The position numbers and the translations under genes are program-made. DNA of 37,068 nt, taken from Planctomycetaceae bacterium. GTDB lineage: Bacteria > Planctomycetota > Planctomycetia > Pirellulales > Pirellulaceae. The stretch lies in assembly GCA_002709045.1 (NCBI GenBank), contig PAPJ01000001.1, positions 1 through 37,068 of the forward strand, written 5' to 3'. Shown here piece by piece: positions 14,146 to 23,048 of this stretch. The notes under the pieces were generated by a model, which was given only the letters and a program-made list of their open reading frames with translations, was not told where the DNA came from and searched no databases. How positions within the stretch are numbered: the stretch's first letter is position 1; the number at the start of each line of letters is the position of its first letter.

Positions 14146-15698
14146 TACTGACTCCTATCCGGCATTTTGCTTTCGATTATGTCTCTTATGTCTTGTGGCA
14201 AAGCGTCGATTTGGTCGGTCGTCATACCTTGTAATGTGCGTTGTATTGCCTCTGGCCGCGTAGTTTCCATAATTTGCGGATTCCGCAATTCATTGTCACT
14301 CAAAATCGAAGGGAAACCTAAACCTTGTACAGCCTTGTCTATTGCTTGTAATTGCTGATTGAGCATCGTTAGGTCTTTTTGGTCATAGGCTCCTGTATCA
14401 AGTGTATTTCGTATTGCAATAGATGAATTTCTTAAATTATTGTCCACAATTCTTGCTTTTGTTTCCCATTGGTCAACAGACTCTAATAATTTACCCGCCA
14501 GGCCTAAATCTTCTTGTATGAGCGTAATCATTTGATTGGTTAATCTTGACCCGATTTCGTCTCTGGCCGCACCAATAAGATCAAACATCCAATTATTAGC
14601 CGCTTGTTTGGCTGCCACTTCTGCTTCTGAAAAGTAATTTATCATTTCTGAAACGGCTGGAATCGGAACTTGACCAACCGTAGCAGCAAGCCCTCTCTGC
14701 GCCGAATTTCCAACGCCTGTTAAGTACGCTCTCTGGCTGTAAAGTGTCTCGCCAACATAAGAGGGAAGCGTAAACTCAGGAGCATTTAAATAAGTAAGCG
14801 CACCAGGCGATTCCGCACCCGTCTGAGCGTCGGCGGCAGCTTGAAGCACATCAACTATGGCAATTCTGCCATCCTCTGTCGGTACGACTGTTAATTCTTT
14901 ATCATTGACACGCTGCACGATAACTTTTGCAACGTCCTCAGTCATCTCAGGATTATTACCCATTAAAGTTCTTATGTTTCTCTGCGTGTCTGCTAAACCT
15001 CTTGAAGTGTCAGCAACATCTAGGAAACGACCCAGAGTTTGTTGATCTACTGCTCCGGCGTTGTCTGCTGCTATCTTCAATATAGGTAGATTAGGGTCGT
15101 TCGGGTTTTGCCCTGCTATCGTGTCATGCAAAGTTTGATAGGCTAGACCCATGCTTGTATCTTCAAGATTCTCTATTCCGTTTTGTTTTACTTCCTCTGC
15201 TAACTCAGCCGTTCTTAAAGCTATTATTTGTTGCTCTTGTCTGTTTTCTATAGCTTGCTGTGTAGCATCATTTTGAGCTTGTTGCTGTTCAAACTTAAAA
15301 ATGCGCTCTTTTAATTCTGCCTCTGCTATTGCAGCGTTCTTTTCTCTGTAATGCTCTCTTAACATTTCGGCTCGACCAGGATCAATTCGCTCGATTAACG
15401 CTACAGCTTGCCTCTGACCTGCTTCTGTATTGGTGTTAATGTTCTTTAGCTGGTCGGCTAGTTTCTCTCCTGGTAGCTGAAAAGCGGATAGACCTGCATC
15501 CCTCGCGGTCGTTCTTACGTTTTCCGTTATTCCTGGGAGTGACCCTGCTATACCACTAGCTAGTGCCGCAAAAGGGCCTCCTGTTTGTGCTACCCGCTGT
15601 TGTGCTAATAGGCTTGCTTCCTCTACCTTACGGCGCCGCGAAAGTGGTGTCTCGATAATGTCGTCAAACGCTAAACTGATGTCTTGAAATCGCGCCAT
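14145..15698 (-). CDS. candidate internal/ejection protein (gp20-like position)
   Basis: A 517-residue protein that is strongly helical. Residues about 100-165 form a Gln/Glu/Ala-rich coiled coil (FEQQQAQNDATQQAIENRQE). The N-terminal part has a hydrophobic Gly/Ala stretch (GGPFAALASGIAGSLPGI), and a second lies near 310 (GVGNSAQRGLAATVGQVPI). The start overlaps the previous stop and its own stop overlaps the next gene by one base (TAATG style), showing one operon. No catalytic residues are seen. By position, the second of three putative ejection proteins. Confidence 0.52.
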   Translation of the reverse strand: MARFQDISLAFDDIIETPLSRRRKVEEASLLAQQRVAQTGGPFAALASGIAGSLPGITENVRTTARDAGLSAFQLPGEKLADQLKNINTNTEAGQRQAVALIERIDPGRAEMLREHYREKNAAIAEAELKERIFKFEQQQAQNDATQQAIENRQEQQIIALRTAELAEEVKQNGIENLEDTSMGLAYQTLHDTIAGQNPNDPNLPILKIAADNAGAVDQQTLGRFLDVADTSRGLADTQRNIRTLMGNNPEMTEDVAKVIVQRVNDKELTVVPTEDGRIAIVDVLQAAADAQTGAESPGALTYLNAPEFTLPSYVGETLYSQRAYLTGVGNSAQRGLAATVGQVPIPAVSEMINYFSEAEVAAKQAANNWMFDLIGAARDEIGSRLTNQMITLIQEDLGLAGKLLESVDQWETKARIVDNNLRNSSIAIRNTLDTGAYDQKDLTMLNQQLQAIDKAVQGLGFPSILSDNELRNPQIMETTRPEAIQRTLQGMTTDQIDALPQDIRDIIESKMPDRSQ

Positions 15699-16858
15699 TA
15701 TCTACTCCTCCCGCCTAATCCAAACCGATTTAACGCTGAATTAGGATCGAATTGTATGCCGCCAGGCGTTATCTGGAATATCGAGCCATTACCTGACCCG
15801 CTTCCGGCTTGTGCTGCGGCAACGTCCCCGGCTGATTGCTGCTCAGAAATAAGCAAGCCAAACAAACTATTAAGCGCCTCTCTGCGTAAGTCTGTGGCTA
15901 ATTGCTCTGCGTTCATGTCGTAATCTAACGCTGCGGCGCCTAACTCGGTCGCATAACCACCTAATTGACGACCTGAGAGGTTAGCTAACATTGCCGCATC
16001 TAGACTCGGTGCTGTCGCGTCAATCATTGCCTCTTGCGGTCTATAAGATTTCTCTATGAATAAGTCGGCTAATCGACCGCCAAGCTCTTTTTCTGTGACT
16101 TGTTGCTGTAATGCTTGCAAGGTTCTATTTGAAATTTCGCTGGCATCTTGTCTAGCAAGTCCCATCGCGCTAATTGCGTCGGCTGATCTTTGTTCTTCCA
16201 TCGCTTTTGCCAGGGCAAATTGTTCAGGAGAGCCGCCATAAGCGTCTGTTTGTAAGCCTTGTCTGCCTTGACCCACTAATTGATTAGTAAGTGCAGTTTG
16301 CGCTCTGGCTTGCTCTGGCGCCCTTAGTTCTTGCAACCGATCAAACATTGTTGTCTCAGTTTTTGCTAGGTTTTCAGCTCTAAACGGGTCGGTAAGCATA
16401 CCTATTAGGGCGGCTTGCTCAGAACGCATATCGTCGCGCATTTCGCCAGTAACCGGGTCTTTCGTGCCGTAATTACCGCGCCCTAATACAGCGTCAAGTA
16501 ATTCAGTTCCGCCTGTGCGTAGCGACTTTTCGAGAGCAGCTTGCTCCGGGTTTAGCGCAAAATCGGTAGTGCCTCCGGCGCCAAACGTCGTTTTGCCAGG
16601 CAAAGAAGTAACACTGAAAGGCGTGAATTTTGCGGCATCGCTTACTGTGTCGTATAAATCTTGCGGCAAGCCATCGGCCCCGGTTCTTGGAAAACCGATA
16701 AACTCTTTGGCTTCTCCGCCTAGGTCTTGTAGATCACCCATCGCCTTTTCAGCAACGGCAATCTGTCCTGTGGTGCCTAAGATATTCCTCAGATTAGAAT
16801 ATTTATCATTATCAAAGAAATCATTGACGCCACCTAAAATGTCATCATACCAGGCCAT
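15698..16858 (-). CDS. candidate internal/ejection protein (gp7-like position)
   Basis: A 386-residue protein beginning MAWYDDILGGVNDFFDN, then a helical Ala/Gln/Leu-rich body (ALTNQLVGQGRQGLQTDAYG; GGSPEQFALAKAMEEQRSAD). It has a Gly/Ser-rich tail that ends in NRFGLGGRSR. Such N-termini (W-x-D-D-I-L-G-G) are common in virion proteins of marine podoviruses, in my recollection. The ATG overlaps the stop of the small upstream gene (TAATG at 16856-16860). First of three consecutive large structural proteins after the connector, so a virion-internal role is likely. Confidence 0.52.
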   Translation of the reverse strand: MAWYDDILGGVNDFFDNDKYSNLRNILGTTGQIAVAEKAMGDLQDLGGEAKEFIGFPRTGADGLPQDLYDTVSDAAKFTPFSVTSLPGKTTFGAGGTTDFALNPEQAALEKSLRTGGTELLDAVLGRGNYGTKDPVTGEMRDDMRSEQAALIGMLTDPFRAENLAKTETTMFDRLQELRAPEQARAQTALTNQLVGQGRQGLQTDAYGGSPEQFALAKAMEEQRSADAISAMGLARQDASEISNRTLQALQQQVTEKELGGRLADLFIEKSYRPQEAMIDATAPSLDAAMLANLSGRQLGGYATELGAAALDYDMNAEQLATDLRREALNSLFGLLISEQQSAGDVAAAQAGSGSGNGSIFQITPGGIQFDPNSALNRFGLGGRSR

Positions 16859-17094
16859 TAGTACGTCCCTCCGTCAATGGTTGTGGCGCCGCTAAAAGTC
16901 CCACTCACCGAGAGATTCGCTACTGTCAACGTACCAGTTGCCGTACCTCCGGCGGCGTCAAGTTTTGAGTTAACGGCACTTTCAATATTATTCATTTCAA
17001 CTCCAATAGCTGTCGCTTTCACAACCTTATTGGGGCTTCCGGTCGGCAGCGAGTCGAAAGAACTCCAGGCATACGATGGGGTATAAGAGCTAAT
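16858..17094 (-). CDS. 78-aa fibre-like protein with probable ATT start
   Basis: The gap between two structural genes is filled by one open frame ending TAA at 16858-16860 (TAATG overlap with the next gene). It begins just after GGGAGGAT. The only initiation-type codon spaced correctly (7 bases) from that ribosome site is ATT at 17094, which also overlaps the previous stop; the first good ATG would remove 33 residues. The product, SSYTPSYAWSSFDSLPTGSP then NKVVKATAIG and LDAAGGTATGTLTVANLSV, is typical of the N-terminal region of phage fibre/baseplate proteins. It may be a small head-fibre or connector accessory. Start codon is inference. Confidence 0.6.
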   Translation of the reverse strand: MSSYTPSYAWSSFDSLPTGSPNKVVKATAIGVEMNNIESAVNSKLDAAGGTATGTLTVANLSVSGTFSGATTIDGGTY

Positions 17095-18620
17095 TAGTTT
17101 ATCCTCCCGATAGTCGAATGGATATTGAACTCCTGAAACGCTATCTCTGTTCCGTTTACGATTGTGGATATTCCGACTGTCACTACTGAGCCGGAACCGC
17201 CTGTGTTTACTTTTTGTGTGTTAATTAACGAAGCATCGGAGCTATATTCCGCTGTCGTATTAAATTCTGAAATGTTGTAAAGCGCACCGACAAAATCTGG
17301 CAAGGTATAGACCTGAGTGCGATAATCTCCCCTATAGTCGTAAGCCCAATTTAAAGAGACGTTGGCGTTTTCTCCTGAAAAAGTCGTCACGTTTACTTTT
17401 TTTAAAAACTTTAGCCGCGAAGGATCGCCAAAACTTAACGGGTGACTAAAATATTGCAGCGCATAACTGCTGGCGTCATCTGTATAGCTATCATATTTTG
17501 CTATCCCCGTAGCTACCCCAAGAAATAACTCATCATTGTCTGTCAGCGCGAAACTAAGAGGGCGCATTTGCGTCCAGGTAGTCGTCCGATAACTGCCATT
17601 ATCTAGCGGGTATCTGGTGTCAAAACAATAGACAACTCCTACCGTTGGAAAGTTAACTAAATAAAATGAATTGTTGGGGTCGTAAATTGCTTTTATATTG
17701 CCCGTCTCTGTTTTAATTCGTGATTTTATTTCTGAGTTGACGTTTCGGCTTATATCACCTATCGGGGCCGACTTTTCCTGTATTGTGCGCGAGAGGGAAC
17801 GGACACCAGAAAAATCGAGGAACAATAAGTCCTTACCTGTGCTTTGAACCGCATCACGGCCTACACAACCTATATTGAGTATTGTGTCGGATAAGGCCAT
17901 TGTTGATGGGTCGGTAGCCCCGGAATAAACCAAAATCGAACGTCGTCCGAAAATTATGAGAAAGTTGTTATGACTGTGCAGAGCGATTATTTCGTCGAAG
18001 CCGTTAGGCCAAACCGTTGTTAAATCAATACTTCCGCTTGAGCCGCCCGTCCAACTCAAACCGTTTAATGAATCAGTCCAATAGATTGTCTGCTTATTTC
18101 CTGTGACATCAGCAGCCCACAATCGACCAAAAGCCGCTAAACAAATATTAGCGTCAGGCGGTGTACCCGTAACGGCACTGTGAGCCGCAATCGTCGTCAA
18201 AGCTGCGGTGCTAGGATCGTAAACTAAGGGGCCGTGATCTCGCTGAAAAAAGTAAAACTTGTTAGCCAGGGATGCCATATCCCAATTATTCGCGGTAATA
18301 GTCAAACTGCTGCTAATGTCCGTTAATGTAGTGTCTCCGCTAAATATCTTGTTATTACCTGCGCTAAAAAATACCTTTACCCCGTCTGTTTGAATAAACT
18401 CACCTAATGACTCGATTCCATCGCTACTGCCTAATACAGCGGCGCCATTACCAGAAACCATTGTGTAACCTTTCCTGGCAGCAATACGCCCTTCTTTGTC
18501 AATAATGCAGTTATCAGCAACCGCCGCAAAACTTGGGTCTTGCGTCAGCGGGGCTTCTTGCGTATTTATTCCCGCAAAACCTGGCGCCGAAATTGTGATG
18601 TTTTGTAAAGGCTGTGCCAT
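17094..18620 (-). CDS. beta-propeller connector/tail-hub protein (gp10-like)
   Basis: A 508-residue beta-rich protein starting MAQPLQNITISAPGFAGINT, followed by QEAPLTQDPSFAAVADNCII and repeated strand blocks. The opening phrase 'A-P-G-x-A-G-I-N-T-Q-E-A-P' plus 'N-C-x-I-D-K-E-G-R-I-x-A-R-K-G' is shared by podovirus stabilisation proteins of the P22 gp10/tail-tube-B class, which form the tail hub under the portal. It lies immediately after the gp4-like gene (3-base gap), exactly as in P22-like operons. No membrane or enzymatic motif. Confidence 0.7.
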   Translation of the reverse strand: MAQPLQNITISAPGFAGINTQEAPLTQDPSFAAVADNCIIDKEGRIAARKGYTMVSGNGAAVLGSSDGIESLGEFIQTDGVKVFFSAGNNKIFSGDTTLTDISSSLTITANNWDMASLANKFYFFQRDHGPLVYDPSTAALTTIAAHSAVTGTPPDANICLAAFGRLWAADVTGNKQTIYWTDSLNGLSWTGGSSGSIDLTTVWPNGFDEIIALHSHNNFLIIFGRRSILVYSGATDPSTMALSDTILNIGCVGRDAVQSTGKDLLFLDFSGVRSLSRTIQEKSAPIGDISRNVNSEIKSRIKTETGNIKAIYDPNNSFYLVNFPTVGVVYCFDTRYPLDNGSYRTTTWTQMRPLSFALTDNDELFLGVATGIAKYDSYTDDASSYALQYFSHPLSFGDPSRLKFLKKVNVTTFSGENANVSLNWAYDYRGDYRTQVYTLPDFVGALYNISEFNTTAEYSSDASLINTQKVNTGGSGSVVTVGISTIVNGTEIAFQEFNIHSTIGRIN

Positions 18621-18623
18621 CTT

Positions 18624-19271
18624 TTAAACCGCCACAAAGGTTAATTCGTTTTGATATTTATTAGCGTCTAACTGAATCGCGTCACTTAGCGCAATCGAGG
18701 CGACACCAAACTGTTCCGCCGCCGACTGTCCTCCTGTCTCTCCCCTTTCCCTTAACGCCATTGCGTAACCTAGTTGCACTACTGGATTAGAGGGAATTTT
18801 TAGGAATGTTGCATCTGCGTCTAATGTCGCTTGTGGAATAACCATATCCCACCTTAATTGATAAATTTTGTCAGGCGTAGGATAAACTTGTACCTGTAGC
18901 TGTCCCGTCGCGTCTGTGCCGTTCCATGTGAAACAATCAGGCGCAGAGTTTGGGGCGGTGCCTATGTAATTTTGTTCATTAAAGTAATGCCTAGTTTTCG
19001 GGTGCAAATAAACATTCTGCGTATCATTTAACGCTTCTTTTAAAACAGCGTCTTGGTATGCGCCAGTGAGGACGTAATTTGTCTGACCTACTACAGTCGG
19101 CACTGTGATCGTCTGCCTTAAAGCCGTCCACTCATGCGACAACTCAACAGTAGTTTTTGCGTCGTTAATGAGATCGCCGACCATTTTGGAGTAATCAGTT
19201 TCCGAAAAGGTTGAGACTGTGTTTTCGCGGAGCCTTCTCAATACATTGTTAATTAAGTCTAAATAAATCAT
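18624..19271 (-). CDS. head-tail adaptor (gp4-like)
   Basis: A 215-residue protein beginning [20 protein letters not shown], a pattern typical of podovirus tail-accessory/adaptor proteins (P22 gp4, T7 gp11 class), with a helical start and a beta-rich middle ([20 protein letters not shown]). These proteins form a 12-fold ring that closes the portal after packaging. The stop is 3 bases before the tail-hub gene, and its ATG overlaps the collagen-like gene stop (ATGA). Well supported by context and N-terminal pattern. Confidence 0.7.
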   Translation of the reverse strand: MIYLDLINNVLRRLRENTVSTFSETDYSKMVGDLINDAKTTVELSHEWTALRQTITVPTVVGQTNYVLTGAYQDAVLKEALNDTQNVYLHPKTRHYFNEQNYIGTAPNSAPDCFTWNGTDATGQLQVQVYPTPDKIYQLRWDMVIPQATLDADATFLKIPSNPVVQLGYAMALRERGETGGQSAAEQFGVASIALSDAIQLDANKYQNELTFVAV

Positions 19272-20515
19272 ACTAAGTTTCTCCAGCTTGTACGCCGACG
19301 TAAGGCTTCCAGTAAGGGAGTATCGACTTCTATATCTTTCAATTCCCGGCTAAAAACTGTACTTGTTATATTCGTGCCTCTAGCATTTTTCCCTGGCTTT
19401 CCTGGCGCTCCTGGCGCTCCTGGCGCTCCTGGCGTACCAGGTAATCCTGGCGCTCCTGGCAAACCGGGTAAACCGGGTAAACCGGGTAAACCTTGCAGAC
19501 CTTGATCCCCTTTAGCTCCGGTTCTACCTTGTAAGCCGTCCTTCCCGTCCTTCCCGTCCTTCCCGTCCGTTGCGTCTTTTCCGTCCTTTCCGTCCTTTCC
19601 GTCCTTTCCGTCTTTCCCGTCTTTTCCGTCTTGACCCTTTCCAGGGATAGTCCCGTCAAGAGTTGGATCAAACCCGCCTACCTTTGTAGTCGCGGCACCT
19701 GACGTATCAGCGGCACCTGACGTATCAGCATCACCTGAAGATAAATCCCCATCGCCTGAAGATAAATCGCCGTCACCTGAAGATAAATCGCCGTCACCTG
19801 AAGAAGCACCTGAAGGCGCAGGGTCAGTCGCCGGGAGATCAATACCGGAGTTTTTTATCACGATATCTGCATTTTCATTCGTATTCCTGTGGATTATTAA
19901 GCTAAAAAGCACCTCGGCAAAATCGTAATCTGAGCCATCTGGTTTTTTATGAATAGTCAGCAAATCATTTATTGTCAGGCCTTTGTCTGCCGCATCATCA
20001 ATAATTACGTTAGGGTCTACCGCTGCGGGGCCAGTGCCAGAGGATGACATATCTATAACAGTGTTTCCCAAATCGTCAGCATTTTGTATACCGTCAACGG
20101 TTGTTGCTGTCGAATCAGTAGCAGATACACCGTCCAGACCATTTATCGCTGCAACTGTTGCGTCGTTTGCAGATGTTGGATTTAGACCGTCTACGGCAGC
20201 AATAACTTCATCATCTGCTTCTATAGGATTCCCTTGTTGATCTAAACCTGCTTCCGCTGCTGCTTTTGCCGCTGCATCCCTAAAGGATAAACCATAAAAA
20301 GGATTGCCCGGTAAAAATGCGGAAGGAAGAAGATCAAAACCAGCGTTTCTTAGGGCATCTCTGGCAGCAGCATCTGCCATAGCGTCATCCATTTGGTATC
20401 CGCTAAGTGCATCCATAAACTGGCGCAACGAATCCATGCCGAGAGAATCCGAAGGATTAAAGGTATCAAAATTAAACCCGTCCGATGCAGTACCTTTTCC
20501 AATTCCGTAAGCCAT
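19268..20515 (-). CDS. collagen-like virion protein
   Basis: A 415-residue protein in three parts. (1) About 1-235: acidic, Ala/Asp-rich, probably the capsid- or tail-binding head. (2) About 236-275: three to four copies of a Ser-Ser-Gly-Asp-Gly-Asp-Leu unit. (3) About 291-380: near-continuous Gly-X-Y triplets, first Gly-Lys-Asp repeats broken once by ATD, then [12 protein letters not shown], then Gly-Leu-Pro and Gly-Ala-Pro runs. It ends in a 35-residue non-collagen cap ([20 protein letters not shown]). Gly-X-Y repeats form trimeric rods, and phage examples are fibre or decoration proteins. It sits between the holin-like gene and gp4, so it is a likely virion fibre. Confidence 0.8.
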   Translation of the reverse strand: MAYGIGKGTASDGFNFDTFNPSDSLGMDSLRQFMDALSGYQMDDAMADAAARDALRNAGFDLLPSAFLPGNPFYGLSFRDAAAKAAAEAGLDQQGNPIEADDEVIAAVDGLNPTSANDATVAAINGLDGVSATDSTATTVDGIQNADDLGNTVIDMSSSGTGPAAVDPNVIIDDAADKGLTINDLLTIHKKPDGSDYDFAEVLFSLIIHRNTNENADIVIKNSGIDLPATDPAPSGASSGDGDLSSGDGDLSSGDGDLSSGDADTSGAADTSGAATTKVGGFDPTLDGTIPGKGQDGKDGKDGKDGKDGKDGKDATDGKDGKDGKDGLQGRTGAKGDQGLQGLPGLPGLPGLPGAPGLPGTPGAPGAPGAPGKPGKNARGTNITSTVFSRELKDIEVDTPLLEALRRRTSWRNLV

Positions 20516-20988
20516 TATTTATTCCCGCTTGACCCGCCATAGAAAAATGCGGCGGCTGTTCCTAGAATTCCAGATAACTGACCAAGCACCAAACTGATAA
20601 TCGTCTCGTCGTTTTGGTCATGTGGCAGCAATGTGACTATCATTACAAAGCCCCCATACAGCAATAAACTAAGTATGCTAAAGACTTTAGGCGTCCAATC
20701 AGTCGCAAAGTTTTGTCTAGCATCTTTCCTATCCTCGACCTCTGTTTTAAAGCTCTCTAAATCAATTTCCATCTCTTTTATGCGGTCTTTAAAGTCTTGG
20801 TCTGCCTGTTTTAATGCCACCGCACGTTCTGGTTGTCGTTCAATCAAATCTTCAATTTCGTTAGCCGTTGTTGTCTCTGGCAGCCCTAATTTGGATGCGG
20901 CCATTTTTACGGCCATCCCTGCCATTGGCCCCCCTGCCGCTGAAGCAATCGTAGGGGCAAGGCTTTTCAGTAGGCCACCTAATTTCAT
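20515..20988 (-). CDS. holin-like membrane protein
   Basis: A 157-residue protein with an N-terminal Ala/Gly helix ([20 protein letters not shown]), a charged middle helix and a hydrophobic C-terminal end. [20 protein letters not shown] and [20 protein letters not shown] are two membrane segments, ending in GNK. The layout and the FYGGSSG ending resemble three-membrane-segment holins found in phages and gene-transfer agents. A holin permeabilises the inner membrane so that endolysin reaches the wall. The endolysin gene is distant (32931), but a lipoprotein and a lipase lie next door. Assignment by topology. Confidence 0.6.
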   Translation of the reverse strand: MKLGGLLKSLAPTIASAAGGPMAGMAVKMAASKLGLPETTTANEIEDLIERQPERAVALKQADQDFKDRIKEMEIDLESFKTEVEDRKDARQNFATDWTPKVFSILSLLLYGGFVMIVTLLPHDQNDETIISLVLGQLSGILGTAAAFFYGGSSGNK

Positions 20989-21031
20989 TGGAGCAACAAA
21001 TACACTTTAATCAGCGCCTCTATGTTGTTAA

Positions 21032-21244
21032 TTACTTTTTTTCAGAATCTTCCTGAACAATGTCATCAATGGTTTCACATACGTCTGGAATACTTACCCC
21101 TGTCGTCACCTCAGAAGCGACTCGACCGACTGCCCTTACCCCTTTATATAATTCACTACAATATAGCCTTTTGTTAGAAATCATGTCCTCGCTGACTGAA
21201 CAGCTTGCCGTGAGTAAAAACATTAAAGTGATGATTTGTCGCAT
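21032..21244 (-). CDS. small lipoprotein (possible outer-membrane spanin)
   Basis: A 70-residue protein with a lipoprotein-like signal: short basic start (MRQ), hydrophobic IITLMFLLTAS, then Cys15. The lipobox TAS-C is imperfect (Thr at -3). The mature part is 56 residues with two more Cys. It lies between holin-like and lipase genes, overlapping the lipase by 22 bases. A small lipoprotein beside a holin could be an outer-membrane spanin (Rz1-like), though the required inner-membrane partner is not obvious. It might instead be a superinfection-exclusion lipoprotein. Confidence 0.5.
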   Translation of the reverse strand: MRQIITLMFLLTASCSVSEDMISNKRLYCSELYKGVRAVGRVASEVTTGVSIPDVCETIDDIVQEDSEKK

Positions 21245-21948
21245 ATAAGCCCCTCAACTTTGCAAGCGTTCACTCGCGGTATATAAGATGTTTCCATCAT
21301 GTGTGAAGAAATACTCTCTTTTAGTTTTCTATCTCCGTTTCTAAACTCTTTTGTTGGGTTAAGGTAATCATTCCCGTCTCGTCCGAAAAATATGATGTCC
21401 TGGTTCGAATCTGCCGAATAAAAAAGTCTTGGCACCGTAGAAACGATATCGCTAGAGGCTACAACGCTGACATTAACCATTTCTTTCAATCGTTTTTTAC
21501 TTTTTAACCAAACATTAGGCCGTCCAAACGTAATACACCGCACATCTTTAAAGGCTGGGCGTTTGCCGCTTACTAATCGGTGTGCTGTTAAAATGGCACA
21601 AGCTCCACCGAGCGAGTGACCTATACAATAAGTCTTTTTGGCAGGGTCTAAACGCTTTCTTATAGGTTTCCAAACAGAATTTTGCGCTGCCACAAAACCA
21701 CCATGCGCCCACTTCCCGTTTATTCGCCAGGGTATTGCTGACAAATTCATTAGCCAATCACTCGGATCACCGTTGGTGCCGCGAAAAATGATGTATTGAA
21801 CATCGTTTTGGTAAAGATAAAATGCGGTAGTACCGAGCTTGCTATCAAACCTGGTTGCACCGCCTATTTCTTCCCCATAAGCCTGTTCCGCGAAAGCGCA
21901 AGCTAAATTAATTTCTCGGTCGGTTAATGTAGTTGTTATTCCTTCCAT
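21223..21948 (-). CDS. class-3 lipase (alpha/beta hydrolase)
   Basis: A 241-residue protein with a full fungal/class-3 lipase signature. It has oxyanion-loop FRGTN (56-59), nucleophile elbow GHSLGG with Ser112, catalytic Asp167 (VASSDIVSTVPR) and catalytic His216 (SSHMME). No signal peptide is visible, and the extra Cys near the C-terminus may be structural. Class-3 lipases cleave acylglycerols. Within a phage late operon, next to holin and lipoprotein, the enzyme might help disrupt the membrane at lysis, or be a virion esterase acting on the host surface. I cannot decide between the two. Confidence 0.85.
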   Translation of the reverse strand: MEGITTTLTDREINLACAFAEQAYGEEIGGATRFDSKLGTTAFYLYQNDVQYIIFRGTNGDPSDWLMNLSAIPWRINGKWAHGGFVAAQNSVWKPIRKRLDPAKKTYCIGHSLGGACAILTAHRLVSGKRPAFKDVRCITFGRPNVWLKSKKRLKEMVNVSVVASSDIVSTVPRLFYSADSNQDIIFFGRDGNDYLNPTKEFRNGDRKLKESISSHMMETSYIPRVNACKVEGLICDKSSL

Positions 21949-21963
21949 TAATATACCTTAATA

Positions 21964-22464
21964 TTACTCATGTCCTGAGCCGAAAAAAAGAAAGACTAAA
22001 CCAGCAATCACCGCCACCGCACCAACCAATGACAAAAACATTTTTGCTAAATCGTGGATTAACATTTCTTCCTCTTCCGCTGCTAGTCTAGCCGCTGCAT
22101 TTTTTGCTTTACGCTTCACCTCACGTTTCTTTTCGATCTTTCTAGCTTCTGCCTTTATTTTAACCCAGCGATGAGTTTGACCTTTGCGCGAATAATAGGC
22201 GCCAACCTTCTCCATCATTTTTTCAATTCTTTCTTCTTGCTGATCTATCGTTATCGCTTCTTCAAGAGCCGATCCGGTCATCAGGTCATCAGTGCCAGCT
22301 TTTCGTGCATTTTCGATGTGTTCTTCTACTTTCTTTTTAGCGGTGAAAAATTTACCGACTTCACCAGCCATATCCTCGACTTCTTTTTTCTTGGCAATCG
22401 CACCCTGCACAAGCACAAATGCTGAATCGAGCGCCTTTATTGCAAGCATCGCTTCGCCAATCAT
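21964..22464 (-). CDS. coiled-coil protein with C-terminal membrane anchor
   Basis: A 166-residue protein. A short hydrophobic helix at 1-25 is followed by long Lys/Glu-rich coiled coil (KKKEVEDMAGEVGKFFTAKK; RKIEKKREVKRKAKNAAARL). One clear membrane segment, MFLSLVGAVAVIAGLVFLFF, lies just before the GSGHE end. Start ATG overlaps the stop of the 57-aa gene (ATGA). A membrane-tethered coiled coil beside lysis genes recalls an inner-membrane spanin, but the anchor is at the wrong end. The function remains open. Confidence 0.55.
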   Translation of the reverse strand: MIGEAMLAIKALDSAFVLVQGAIAKKKEVEDMAGEVGKFFTAKKKVEEHIENARKAGTDDLMTGSALEEAITIDQQEERIEKMMEKVGAYYSRKGQTHRWVKIKAEARKIEKKREVKRKAKNAAARLAAEEEEMLIHDLAKMFLSLVGAVAVIAGLVFLFFGSGHE

Positions 22465-22634
22465 CTCTCTATCCTTTCACACATTGCGCTGATGTTTGTA
22501 TTGGCAGAATTTAATATAATTCTTTGTGCGAATTTCTCACAATGCGTTTTTTGCTCAAAGCACAGGCCGCCATCATCGCAATTCGTAATTGCAGATATTC
22601 CTCCTATCACGATAACGAGCAGAAAAATGTTCAT
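22461..22634 (-). CDS. 57-aa exported/membrane Cys-rich protein
   Basis: A frame from ATG 22634 to TGA 22461 encodes 57 residues whose stop overlaps the next gene as ATGA, supporting translation. It begins with a hydrophobic stretch (MNIFLLVIVIGGISAITNC) that could be a signal-anchor or a degenerate lipoprotein signal ending at Cys19. A Cys-containing polar tail (CDDGGLCFEQ, THCEKFAQR, AMCERIER) of regular Cys spacing follows. The ribosome site is weak. It lies in the probable lysis/envelope group (20515-22634). Function unknown. Confidence 0.5.
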   Translation of the reverse strand: MNIFLLVIVIGGISAITNCDDGGLCFEQKTHCEKFAQRIILNSANTNISAMCERIER

Positions 22635-22641
22635 TGTGCAT

Positions 22642-22701
22642 TTACTCTGAACCTGAATATTTTTCGTTTAACGACCATTCATTGCGTGTAATTGTTTTCA
22701 T
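22642..22701 (-). CDS. possible 19-aa peptide
   Basis: An ATG at 22701 overlaps the stop of the gene before it (ATGA) and opens 19 codons to TAA 22642, just before the next start at 22634. The coupling and the lack of other content in this gap make translation possible. The peptide (MKTITRNEWSLNEK and on) has no recognisable features, and it may only serve to carry ribosomes to the next start. Confidence 0.3.
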   Translation of the reverse strand: MKTITRNEWSLNEKYSGSE

Positions 22702-23048
22702 CCGTTTAACCTGTCAATTTCAGTCTGTACTGCCGCAATAAACGTATCGGAAAAAGTATTCATTTGAACATATCTGTTTTTATCTATAGTAAGAATACTG
22801 ACAGATGGGTCAACCCATTCAGAGTTTGCGGTAAAACTTGAACCATCGTACTTGTACTTGCGATCTGTGTAATCGTCTGGCAATGTAATATTTTCATACA
22901 CAGTAGCGTTGCTAGAATTAAACTCTTGGTAAACTCTTGTTTCCTCTCCAACCTGAATTGAAATAGCATCATCAGAAGGCGTGATAGTTACTTCATCAGC
23001 AAAAGAGAGGATACTTACATTGTCTGAATTTCTAACAATTATTTTCAT
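22698..23048 (-). CDS. fibre-associated small protein
   Basis: A 116-residue, beta-rich, acidic protein. Its phrases (MKIIVRNSDNVSILSFADEV, DDYTDRKYKYDGSSFTANSE, then a helix FSDTFIAAVQTEIDRLNG) are like those of small proteins encoded after phage fibre genes. The ATG overlaps the upstream fibre stop by one base (23048). It may be a fibre tip, chaperone or second fibre subunit. No specific family is recognised. Confidence 0.55.
   Translation of the reverse strand: MKIIVRNSDNVSILSFADEVTITPSDDAISIQVGEETRVYQEFNSSNATVYENITLPDDYTDRKYKYDGSSFTANSEWVDPSVSILTIDKNRYVQMNTFSDTFIAAVQTEIDRLNG

Noticed and set aside
19537..19640. Tandem short repeats that could be mistaken for a CRISPR array
   Set aside because: The units are 9 bp, in frame, and encode Gly-Lys-Asp; there are no unique spacers.
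19366..19671. Long alternative frame with Arg-Thr-Glu-Lys repeats inside the collagen-like gene
   Set aside because: It is a shadow of the 9-base Gly-X-Y coding repeats in another frame; the repeat period makes all frames look open.
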